This document shows, piece by piece, positions 26,551-37,862 of a stretch of 64,000 nt of DNA. The DNA comes from Phytoseiulus persimilis (lineage: Eukaryota > Arthropoda > Arachnida > Mesostigmata > Phytoseiidae). The notes under the pieces were generated by a model. That model made no database searches. It was not told where the DNA came from and saw nothing but the letters and a program-made list of their open reading frames with translations. Position numbers and translations under genes: made by a program. Each line of letters opens with the position of its first letter. Position 1 is the stretch's first letter. The stretch covers positions 3,100,001 through 3,164,000 of the forward strand of contig CM075103.1 in the NCBI GenBank assembly GCA_037576195.1. The letters run 5' to 3'.

Positions 26551-29500
26551 CCTCTCCTCCTTCCGGCTCGAGCCACGAAAATTCTCGGAATTATGGAAGC
26601 TAGAATGTATCGCCTGACCAATCAGGCTCCCCCGTTCCGTTTCGTGTTAACTCGCTTCGCTCGTTGCTCCCACGACCAGTTTTCAGAAAGGGGAGCAATC
26701 AAAGCGCTCCATGCTTTCGAACCAATTCTTGCGGAGTTTGTGATCGTGAGGATGACGGGCTCGCGATCGAATTCAACTGCCGCTAGAGGGTGCGAGAGTT
26801 TAATCAAGCGATTGCGGAGGTCGACTGCATGATGGAGCATCATCGGGCGTCGGAGTTTCAGTCTGTGCCAGAATCGGTAATTCAATATGAAAGTGTCGAT
26901 GCGCTGGGAACGAGAAATGGAGGAGGCATGAGACGAACCGGGTGAATCATTCGCAAGCGCTTCGGATGATCCCCAAGGAAGAAATTCCGTCGAACTACCG
27001 GGCACTCTCCGAGCCGTAAGCTTCACGAGGGGTCCTGCTCTCAACTTCCCCGGCGTGAGATGTGTTCCACCCACGTTGCCTCCATTCCCACTGACCTCGC
27101 GGAGAGGAATTTCAAGTGCCGGGGACTGTTCCTCTGCAACTCGGCAGCGCAGGAATATATGTACGAGCTCCGAGCGGAACCAGGAGCCCAGCCGTTATAA
27201 TTCTAACGAGTTTGCGTCCGAGTTGGGAACTCGTGCTCAGCGCCGCTGAGAGCAAACAAAAAGTTGTTTTTAGGGTTGCCGGGGCATTCGGGCTAGTAGA
27301 AAGGTGGTGGTGTCTCTTGTATTTCCCTCGCCACCGTTCTCTCTTTTTGTGGTCTGTCGTTCGAGCTCCTCTTGGTCACGTTCCATCGATTATCAATGCA
27401 GAATGTCACCCGTTCGTTCTTCGATGACAACGAGCCTCTCGGTGTGACGTGCCGTCTTTTCCGATTTCCGAGCTCCGGCCCGCCAGCGAGCCATCCGGGT
27501 GGCTCCTGTGGACGTCTAGCATCTGTATATGTTCGCGCGCATCTGCTTGCAGACTGTATGCTCGCCTGCAGACGAGAACCACATCGTGTAATTATTTCCC
27601 GATTCTGCCTCGTTCGTCCTCCAAGCTGGTCAGTGCTCGCTGGCAGAAAAAGATGCCCTGCCACGATCACGAGGAAGGTTGACAAGAATAATCCGACGAC
27701 CTACTTCTGAGCTTCGCAACGCTAACAAGATGAAACGACAGATAAAAACTGACAGATGGTCCGAATGGACTATGAGCAGCTTGGTCTTGTCCAGAAAAGA
27801 TAACTATCCTCAGCTCCGGACCGTTTTTGCCCCTCGTTTGTCGACGCAGGAACGGCCCGGACTGCGCTCCGTTTGCTCACATTTTAACTTTGATGAGACC
27901 GATGAGAGATCGTTTGTTTTCCTTTCTGGGAACTGTGTTTTAATCTCTGAAGTGGAGCAAGTTCCGGCACACTAGCTCAGATGGTTCAGCGAGCCGACAG
28001 TCGCGCCCTCGACCCCCCTCTAATATCACCGCGACACGATTCGTGTTCCGAGCGAGGCGCCTCGGCTAATATTAGTTGAACCTTCTGAGGCCGCGTGTTG
28101 CGATTCGGCGTAGTACTCACTTCCAGAAACCTTTTTCGGACCCCGCGCCGAGCTCACCTGGAAGGTGTCGTATCCCGGAAGCATGGGGCGCGAGGTTGGC
28201 CGTGACAGCGAACACGATAACGCTCTCCGTTTCAGTTTGTCAGGTCGATCGAACAGCTCTGCGAGCAGGCTTCGGCAGGTCTTCATACGCTGCTGATAGG
28301 CTGCATGCAGGGCTACCGAACAAGAGCGCAGCGCGACAGAGTGATCTGTCGCAGATCTCGGAATGCAAATTTCACGCTGTCAGAGCACAGACGGGCCGCC
28401 ATGGTCCGCTTCTCCCGGGCCGGCGCTTCTTTCAGTCGTTCAGTTCGCTTTCCTCGCTTGTTCCCACAGCGTTCCTTTTGGATTTCGCAGAACACTGCCG
28501 ACTCCGATGTCCTTCGCTTTCGCTCGATGGTTCAGAGCGCGGTCTGCTAAATGCTCCTCTCATCTGTCGAGTGGACCTACTCAGTTAGCTAGCTCCCTCC
28601 CCAAATACACTTTTGCCTCTTTCAAAATCTGTCTGTCGAACGCCCCGCTTCGGGTCTCTATCGCTTCCGCCGTTGAGGCAGAAGAACAAGGAGAAGCTTC
28701 CGAGCGCAACCTTAAGAGAGCTCTACTTCAAACAACCGGGAGACGGAGATCGGTTCGAAACAGGGGAAAAATACTGTTCAGCCGTGACGACGCAGCCCGA
28801 CCTAAAGAGCGTGGGACGCTCCCCCCGACTGGCTCAGGACTCACTTCCTCTCCCGTTCTCTCGGTTTCCTATCTGTTGTAGGTTCGCTGCAACATAACAA
28901 GAGTTATCTCAGCGACTTGTTCCGGCAGCATCTACTCTACAGAGTACACGCAACACTAGTGGACGAGGACCATTCGGATCAGAATTTTTCTCGTCCTCCT
29001 TCCGACGTGTGCTTCCATCGTGTACCCATCAGCAGAGCTGTGAGATGCGCAGATTTCGCGGTACGAAGACGTATCATGTGCCGAAGTATCACGCACTCCC
29101 GGCCAGCTAGCGCGAGAAAATGGAATGGGAACAGTACGGGCGCTGGGTCTCTGGTGTGGGTCTGATACCGGACGCACATCGGTTGTGGACGGAACGCGAT
29201 TGTGTGACCTGTCAGTTCGTTTGGCTACTTCTGAAAATTCCACGACAAAGAGAATAATTCAAGAGCATTCCGCCTCGGGGGCGGTTGTACCGGTCGCTTG
29301 TTTCGTATAATTCGGCCGGCTTTGGGGTGTCCGACAAAGCTCTTTTCTGGGGCATTTGCTGTGTACAGTACGTCGATCTCTCTGTCGTGAAACCCGAGAG
29401 CGGGCCGATAGGACAGCCTCGGAGCGAAGCGGCAGAACCGATGAGTACACAATCCCTGGACCGGACCCACCTCGAAACGGCACCGACAAAACCGTCCACT

Positions 29501-32500
29501 ACACCGGGTGTACGGGCCGAATCAGTATGGAGTGTGCTCCTCGGCCACTTTTGAAATCCGGCTCGGGTGACAGTGGGCCCAAGTGTGATCGAGCCAGCTT
29601 GGCTCGAACGAGTATTCTTCCCGATTCCGGGTGGGAGGATTCTCACGGTGATGCCTGGTGTACAAACACGCGCATGAATATTTCCCGCGAGTTTGTGTTT
29701 GTGGCCCCACTCGGTGTTGCTTTTGCTGCTGGTGGAAGGGCTTGCAAAGTGAGCCCCTTTTACCGCATAACTCCCCGCCTCGGGCGAGCGGGCGGGAATT
29801 CCTCCTAATGAGGGGCGCGCCTACCCCGCTGGTGAGCCTGGAAGCTAGCCGGAGCGAAACTCACTTTTGAGGAAGAAGCCGCACCGACGCGACTTGGCCG
29901 CCCCGAGCCAGTCGGCCGGCCGCCCGCCCGCTCGCTCGCCTACGCCTACGCCTCCGCCCGACGGTCCGGGCTTTGTGCGAAGTAGGAGCCACATTGGCTG
30001 CAGAGTACCGAGGAGAGTCTCTTCGGGAGAACAATCGCGCAGCAGAGTTAAACAGTCACCAGCTCGGGAATGGAGAAAGAACACGGCGAGCACAAAGCAA
30101 AACCCAATAACGAGCCGTCTGAGTGAGTGGTGGATATCAAACCCTAGAACCGGCAACGGGGAAGAAGGGAGTTTTGAAGTCGGACCGAAGTCGCACTCCT
30201 CGCGCTAGATTCGAACAAATTTTCTCGCGATCCGATCGTCGAGAGTTTCGATTTGCGCCGCGAGAAAGGTTCTTCGGAAGAGGGCTGCTTGCCATTGGAA
30301 TGAAACCAGTGTCCTTCTTGATCAAGACGGCAATCACGTGACGAGATCAATGCGACGCTCACCTCGACCCATCAGGGATCGTTTCCCCTGATTCAGGAAC
30401 CAGTTGGTTTTCGTTCCGCGGGTTCCTCCCCGCGTCTCCACTCAGGCGTAGTTATTCTTCTCCGCCGCGGGTATCTTGCCCATGGAGATCGCTTATGTGA
30501 GAGCAGGCATGATGGGCGTTCTCCGCGACAAGCATCAATAGTACTCGTGTAGTCGTTACCGTTATCCCTGAGCCGGTGACTGGATGCAAGTCTACCCTGT
30601 GACGTTTCCCCATCCATGCTCCCGTGAAAACTCCGCCACCCATCTCAATGCGAGAGCGATGAGGACGACGGCTCTCCATGCGGCGGTGTGATGAGCTGTT
30701 TATACGTCAAGGAGTCAATCAATCAAGTCCGTCGATCTATCCGTCTGTCTGTCCAACCGAACGACCACGCTCCTCTGCGAGCCTGCACTCCTGGTTTGAG
30801 GCAAAAGGCGCCTAATGGGCGCACGGTTTTCCAGGGAGAACCAGGAACCACATCGGGCGCTCAGCTCGAATCAGAAATAGGGAGCTGTGGGCAATCCATC
30901 GTCGAGATTCCGGCTGAGATCCTGAGGGTCAGGATCTTCTTGTAGCTGATGTCGGCGTCGTCGTTGATGGTGGCGACGCCTCCTCCTTCGCCGAGTTCGG
31001 CATCGTCGTCGCCGACGTCAACTCCATCATCAAGAAGGACTGAAGCCAGCCATCGGGCTAGCTTGACTCCGCTCCACTACAATTATCCATCCGTTCGCGT
31101 CCTTTGCCTCTTTCCCCACGAGCTCTAGTTCATCTGATGAATGCTTTTCCTCACGGTCTTTGTCTCCCAACTTCGTCGTCGTCGTTTTCTGTCGTGCTGC
31201 CTGCCAGGCGGTGGGGGAGAAAGACGCAATGGCACGGATACTGGAACTCTCGCTGCTGGTGAGCGATCTCAGCTTTGGGGAAAAACTGTTGAAGAGTAAC
31301 GGATCCGCACACGCGCCGCTTCTCAAGCCAACGAACAGACTTCGTTCGTTCTCCGCCCGTTGAACGCAGCGCCGACCCCTTCTGCAGACGCCCCAACTCC
31401 TCTCAAGCATACTATTGATTCGAACCGGGGTGACGCCGCTGCGGCTCTGACAACGGCAGCGGCCCGGGCACCAGCAGCGATCTCTTTCATGGGAGACAGT
31501 TCGTGCGTTTGATGAGCCCTCACCAGCCAGACCTGGCTCTGAACTGGCTCCCATCGGCACCGCCGCCGCCATTGCCGCCCCCACTACCACCAAGCCACGA
31601 ACGTCGGCCGGCCCAAACATCCCGTCTTCAGGCCCACAAAAACACAGCCGTCGAAGCGACCCTACGAAAACAATAACGCTGACGACCAAGACAAGAGTTT
31701 TTCGCCGGACGTGATAAGAGCGCTTTTAATTGAGAGATTCTGTTGTTCCGAATGCCGCTTTGTTTGTTGTCACGAAGTCGGCTTTCAATGCGCCCACCCG
31801 TCCGTTCGTTGCTCTTACGTCGTCGGTTTTCGACCCCTTCCCGCGTGAGGGTGGTGCTCACGTTCCTTGCCACCTCTGCGTCATGCTGCAATCCGCTCGT
31901 TGTCCAGCTGAGATCCACCGATCGGTGTCCACCTGAGATTCAAATCATGCGATGCCCACCGTCGCTTGGAATCGCCTGAGCGGCCTGGGATCTTGACGAA
32001 TCTCGGCATTTCCCGATTGTATCTCGGAGAGAGCACTCGGTCTGTTCCATATTCCGGCCCTGGCTCCCCCTCGATCTCCTCGGGCCCTGAACAAGTCGTC
32101 TGCCGAGACCCTTGAATCCCGAACGCCGCGTTAGAAGTTCTCGGCTAAAACGGGTGAGAGAGAGGGGAATCCTCTAAGAGTGGGAACGACCGCGACCGCT
32201 GTGACTATCACCTTGATGGAGTCGCATTCTGTTCCGAGAGGGTGGACGTGCGGAGAGGGGGAGACTTCACAGCGACATTCTCCACCAGAGGCTTCGGGGT
32301 TTGAAGAGATGTTGAGCTTGATGTGCAGCGGCCGCTTGTCTTTGTCAGTCGGCTCCACCGTCGACGACATCAACAGCCGCCCGGCAAGCTCGACCGGCGG
32401 CCGACAATACGGACAGGGCAGCAGGGTGTCCGTTGGCTACTTGGTAGCTTCCCTCTCCAAAATTAGCTATTATGGATTTGTTCATCGATCGTCGTCCACG

Positions 32501-32585
32501 TCTCGAGGGCCCAACGGGGCGGCGAGCTAGCTTGGTGTCCTCGGCCCCACTGTCGAACGGACGGAGGGCCGGATCGCAGGGAGAT

Positions 32586-32626
32586 GGACGGACAAACAGA
32601 CAGACAGACGAACGAACAGACGGACC
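32586..32626 (+). repeat. Imperfect GACA/GACG tetranucleotide repeat
   Basis: Alternating ACAG, ACGA and ACGG units. The repeat creates overlapping long open frames on both strands that should not be taken as genes. Confidence 0.85.
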
Positions 32627-34619
32627 GGGGAAGCCAAGCAGAAGGCCGAATATGGCGGCCTGCGATGATGACGAGCTTGCTCGGCCAACAACTGCTGGAC
32701 AGCCGATCCGACCTCCGCGAGGGAGTTGCGAACGAACGGAAATGGACAAGAATGCAGGGCAGGTCGGTGAGCGACCGCAGCATGGGTTCCCCGGTGTTTT
32801 TTCCGGGTCATTTGGATCGCGGCAGGGTTTCCGCACGCGTCCTCACACCGTTCGACCATATAAGCAATCGGTTGTTTCCGTCGGGTCAGCGGATGAGATT
32901 CGCTCTGAAGCCGTCCATCGGCCAGACTCCCGCAAGGGAGCGACTCCCCTGTCCGCCCATGAAGCGTGTGACGGAAAAAGACTGGACGGGTGACCAGATC
33001 CTCAAGCGCCAGTTGCAGCGAGGAGGCAGAAGGAGGACAGGAACGCTCGCTTGATTGAAGGGATGGAGAGGCCGAGGGACTGGACGTAGCAGTGGCATTT
33101 ATCTACTCTTTGTTCCTCGTAGAACGTATCTGGGAACGCCTGCGCCATCCCTCAACCAGAGTGAAGTGTTCCGGCTCGGGCGCCACGTGCGAATGTATCC
33201 CGAGCGGCAGGAATCTGGGTAAAGCCTCTCCGGTAGCTCACTCGCGTATGAATCCCCTCGATCCGAGAGTGACGCAGAGAACGTTTCCGCTTCGCTCTTG
33301 GCACAAGGCCGCGATCAGTTTGCAGGTGTGGACGACTCTCGAGATCCTCGACGCAGATCCGCCCGCCCCCGGCGCAGACGCAATGCATGACAGATGGCTG
33401 AGAAATAGGTTCGGAGTCGAACAATGTCGCGCGTCGGAACCCCGTTTGGCATTCTCCTTCTGAGGGATCTGCTCGGGAAACGAGCCCTCTGGACGGAAGG
33501 TTGCTGTCCTCGTTCTCCTGTGCCTATTTGTCTGAGCCCCTGCCCCAAACACACAGCGAACTCGTTCACCGGTCGCTTGTATATTCATGCGAAAGTATTT
33601 CCCGCGTCGCCTGCAGGCAGAGATTTCCCCGCGCACGGAAGCCTCCGATCGCCAAGTCTGACGATCCGTGCCGTCCTAGAAGGACTAATGTCCCTAACAA
33701 CGGTGCGCTGAACAACGGCGGTATTCCCCAATGCTCGAAGACCTTCCTTAATTCGGTTTCTTCCCCATCTCTGGCTTTCTCCCAAGAGCTCTCCGGAGGA
33801 AATAAGCACAGTTCATTTTTCCGATCCGGGGCCGAGCCCCTCGTTCGTTTGCATATGGGAGTACCAGCCTCGTAGGTCCCTGCACCGAATAGCTCATAAA
33901 CTGAGGAGCTTGCTGCTGGCCTCCTTCGATGACGAATATTTCGATAGAGATTGCTCGACGGAGTGGAACACAAGTGGAGTGAAAGCCTTTTGTCGGACGA
34001 CAACTCGCGGCTCGCAGCACACGAACAAAATATTGAATGATCTCTGACGTTGGCGCGGCGTCTTCTCTTCGAAACCGCTGTTGCTGCGGACCGAATGGGA
34101 TCTCTACCTGAGGTGACATCACAACTCTAGACTTTGAATTAGGAAAGATGTTCGATTTTCCGAGAACGGCGGGAAACGCTACTGACACAAACTTCCCATC
34201 ACAACGCGGGCACCGATTCCGTGGTCCGCTAGAAGGCTCATCAGCGCACTTGTGGCGGAGCCTCATCGGAGGGAGTTCAGTAACAGTTTCGGTGATTGGG
34301 ACACGCTCCGTGAAGATGTTGGAGATGATTCATCTATGGATCAGATGAATATTTCATGGATTTATGATGAATGTTTCAGGCGGTCGACTGCTTCGGAAGA
34401 GAGCTATATAAAAGGTGATTTGTGGTAATGGGCGTCTTTGGCCAGAATGTGCCTCACCGGCTCTCTCACCCTCGAAAATGTGGAGCGATAAGCGCAAATG
34501 CGTGGCACGTAGTAGAGAGCGCACGATAAAACCTGCTCGGAACTGTATTTGCTCTAGACTGCGCTCACTTCAATGCTTGTTCGCGTGCTCGGATCAACTA
34601 ACGGCCGCATGCGACGTAC

Positions 34620-34985
34620 CTGAGTATCATTCCACTGGATGGCGAGCGTGTATCCCGGCAGGAATTGAGTGGCATTGTTAATGTGCTCAAGAGCGAGGTT
34701 GACTGCGGGAACCACTCCGCGACCTATGGCACCTTCACTAAGATTGTACGTTGTTGGAAAAAATCCCGCGATGTGAAGATCAACACCCTCGGCTCCTCCG
34801 GCAAGCGCACAAACCGATAAACAGAACGTTATCAGCAGAACATCGGTCAGTCGCCGCCGTCGACGCCCGCGGACCCGAAGTCTCTGCCCATGAGGCGCCG
34901 GGCCGCAGTTGTTGTTGTTTTTGATGATGTGTTTGTTGTTCTTGTGCCGAGAGGGGGGCCTCCCCATGTCCCACGGCAGGGCCAT
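34620..34985 (-). CDS. GABA-B receptor subunit 2-type, first coding exon (partial gene)
   Basis: The first 122 residues of a class C G-protein-coupled receptor for GABA. After a basic N-terminus (RRRRR at 41-45) comes a hydrophobic signal sequence (about 46-62), then the start of the ligand-binding-like lobe. LHIAGFFP, IGRGVVPAVNLALEHI and IQWNDTQ match subunit 2 more than subunit 1 (vertebrate subunit 2 has IGRGVLPAVELAIEQI; insect subunit 2 has the WNDTQC motif). Subunit 2 couples to G protein and pairs with the GABA-binding subunit 1. The exon ends at CAG|GTACGT (donor at 34619), phase 0. The start is the first ATG after an in-frame stop at about 35.03 kb; the second ATG, residue 7, has the better Kozak context. 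No further exon was recognised to the left, so intron 1 is long or the remainder lies outside the window. The pre-signal segment of about 45 residues is unusually long. Confidence 0.88.
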
Positions 34986-37862
34986 GCGGAGGGGATGGAA
35001 CCCCTTACACAGTGTTTTACGACTGGCTAATCACATGACGTCGAATCGAGCCGACCGAATCGAATGTTGCTTCTGTCGGTCCGGTGGTACGCTACGCTTG
35101 TGCTGCTAATGAACTTCTTCCTCTTCGTCTGCCGCCGCCTTTTTGACCACCAGTCGTTGACACAACATAGCATTCAGCAGCGACAGCAGCAGCGGCAATG
35201 GTAGCGGTGGTAAAAAAGCGCCTTCGGTACAAAGCCGCACTTTGGCAAGCCCGTCGGGCTCAGCTGGGGTGCCATGAAGACAACCATGTGGACCTTGTAT
35301 CGCAGCGGCGCGCGTCTCACGACGCATCCAGCGGCGACTCAGGGTTCAGTCACGGTTCACTCTGACACTTTTTCACTCGGAGAACTGACTGGCGATCGAA
35401 TGACTGACTGACCGACGAGCGGACGGACGGACGGACGAACGGCTGACCGATTCCGATCCACTGTCGACCGAAAAACGGAGATCCAGAGCCGCGTCTGCGG
35501 GCTGTTTCAGCACAACTCGCTAACAAACGCTCACTCCCGGCTTACGTTTTCTACGGACGGCCGGAGTACGAGCAGCGCACCGCTCCGTGTTCCGCGCGGA
35601 CTACATGGCCCGCCACGGGGCCCTCGGAGCCAGCTTTTGCAACGCCCTCTAGTAGAGCCACCGCAAAACGATGCCCTCATCCGAGGAACGCCGCCTTTCC
35701 CCCATCGGATGCCCCTCCGCTCGCTGGCCGCCCGAACGGCCGGTCGGTTGGTGGGCCTGCCGCCCGGCCCCCGTCTCTCTCACGGCCCTTTTTTAAGCCC
35801 CCGGACCGCTCTCAGGACCCAAGGGCCCTCCATTGGCAACTTGGCCACTAACACCGGTCCCTGACTGTATTTTCTCCTACATTTTTTACTTTCTGTTTCT
35901 GTCTCGGCTTTCTGCTCGGAACAGCTCGATTTTTTCCTAGTGGATCCTCATCGCCCGAGTGACCAACGAAAAATAGATCACCAGTAATGACGGCTCATCT
36001 GGCAGCGGAAATCCGAAGCGAAGGCTTCACGGCTCCACTAAGAATTCACGGAATGAGGAACGGGCGTGAGGGAGAGGCCAAAGGAGCGGCAGTCGGCCGA
36101 TTCCGTTTCTCTAAGCCAGAACTTATTTCGCCTCCGACGCTCGAAGTTGTCGAAGAGCCCCCGAAGCCGTGGACGGGAGCTCTGATATCGGCCTTTGTAC
36201 CGAGACTCCGCGTACAAAAACTTCAGGACTCCCACAGAGTTTGAGAAAACTCGGTCGAAGGCGCGGAGCTCGCGGATGATCAATCCGTGTAATTGATGAT
36301 GGAGAAAAATCGACGGAGGCGTCGAAGTATATTCGGGGCTCATCAATCCTCCCTCGGAGGGTTCCCGGGTGGATGAAGTTTTCCATGTGACACTCGGCTT
36401 TCGAGACGATACGGTTTTATTATTGGCTCAACACTTCACAGAACCCCGACATCCTCAGAACAGTCAAGCTTCGTGAGCAGGGTCCCTGGACCGCGGTTAT
36501 CCTGCGCAGTGTTTGTTGAACCGGCGGTGTTCCCGGAGAGCCGGAGCGTTTTCAGAGTTTTTTCGCGGGTGGCAACACCGTTGTCGCAGCAATTCCCTCG
36601 GCGATTAGCGAGGCGCTCTCTCGAAATACTTAGATCGCAGTCAATGGCAACAGTTTGGTCCTACACTCGTACCTGTAGTCGACCTCCCCTCTATTGTAGT
36701 GATAATCAAGGACAGGCTCCACCATTCCACCTGAAGCTTGCTGCGGCGCGATCCAATCCATGGGAAGGCTCATTTGCGACTCGGCTTGCAACACCCGGAA
36801 GCTGTTCCCCTTATTACGTCGGACAAAATACAGAACTGCAGCAAAACCTGAAATGCCATGGAGGTGGATTTTAGCTCTCACGAATCTGGGCCGATCGATG
36901 GAATCCGATGCACTAAACATCCCACAATCGGATTCGCGGACCTTCAACGGGTTCTAAGCCGGGGAACAAACGGCTCTGATAGCGGTCGAATCCGTGCGGC
37001 GGCACGATATTCACAGGACATGTGCGGCTTCGTGTACCCGTATTCCATTACTCCTGTGATGTGAATTAGCGACGGGGGGAATCTCCGTCTGGGATTGGAT
37101 AAGGCGCTCGAATACGTGCGTGAGTGCGAGCCGACGACAATACCGATCGGTCGATCGAGAGACAATCGAAACTTATTCAAGCCTCTACGGCAGGGACTCA
37201 AACGACGAGTCGCCTTGTTTGAGACGCTGATGATCAGCCGTCGATGTGATCCTATCAAATAGCTTATCAAACCTCAGCAACTTTTGCTCCGAATGTACAC
37301 ACGACAACTCGTCGACGAGCATTGAATCGTTGCTGGAGCTCTATCGGGACAATGACGGCGATGCGTCGGCAAGCTGGTAGATTCACCGCGGTATTGTTTG
37401 CCAAGCGGAGAAAACGCCAAATCGTCGAAATATAGAGATTCCTGACTCGCTAGGTAGTCTCGCCGAATCGTTCGAAACGGCTGGCGCATTCCACTGGCGG
37501 CGCACAATCATTAAGGTCCGAATCGATGCGCTCACGGTCGAAGGGTCGTCTCTTGAGGACGAATCCAACGCTGTCCAATGCAAGCGCCCGCCCGAGCAGA
37601 CATCTTTTTCTGGGGTGTATTCTGAGCTCTAGTCTTTCCCCAGGTCCGATCAGAAAGTGTTCCGTGGCCGCAGTGCCGGGAACATGGCGGTCGCAAGGAT
37701 GAAGTTTTTGACTCGACCGTGAGGCTCATTATCCGGGATTGGATGAACAAAAAGAACACGGATGGAGCTCGTGTTCGATTGCAACAAACTCGAATGAAGC
37801 CTCTGGCTCTTCAGCGAGCGATCGAGTGAGCGAGCGACGACCGAATATGCAACATGATGCAC
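34986..37862. other. Upstream flank of GABA-B exon and downstream flank of CCP-MAM gene
   Basis: CpG-containing sequence next to the receptor exon (to about 35.6 kb) is probably its promoter and 5' UTR; the rest should include the 3' UTR of the CCP-MAM gene. An AATAAA on the minus strand near 36.41 kb is the nearest I noticed, 1.4 kb beyond the stop. No further exon recognised. Confidence 0.45.
35386..35448 (+). repeat. Imperfect GACT/GGAC tetranucleotide repeat in the GABA-B 5' flank
   Basis: GACT units, then GGAC units, lie about 450 nt upstream of the receptor exon in CpG-containing sequence, probably the promoter or 5' UTR side of that gene. Confidence 0.75.

Larger units (their letters stand above)
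20701..34619. other. Probable GABA-B receptor intron 1 or intergenic sequence
   Basis: The receptor exon's donor at 34619 opens into this tract on the minus strand. I looked for the next receptor exon (the segment following WNDTQC) and did not recognise it. Contents otherwise: microsatellites, two TATA-like motifs and a GNC-periodic stretch at 30.95-31.04 kb. Confidence 0.4.

Noticed and set aside
27973-28020. tRNA-like start (TAGCTCAGATGGTT)
   Set aside because: The anticodon and T-arm region do not fold and no B-box is present.
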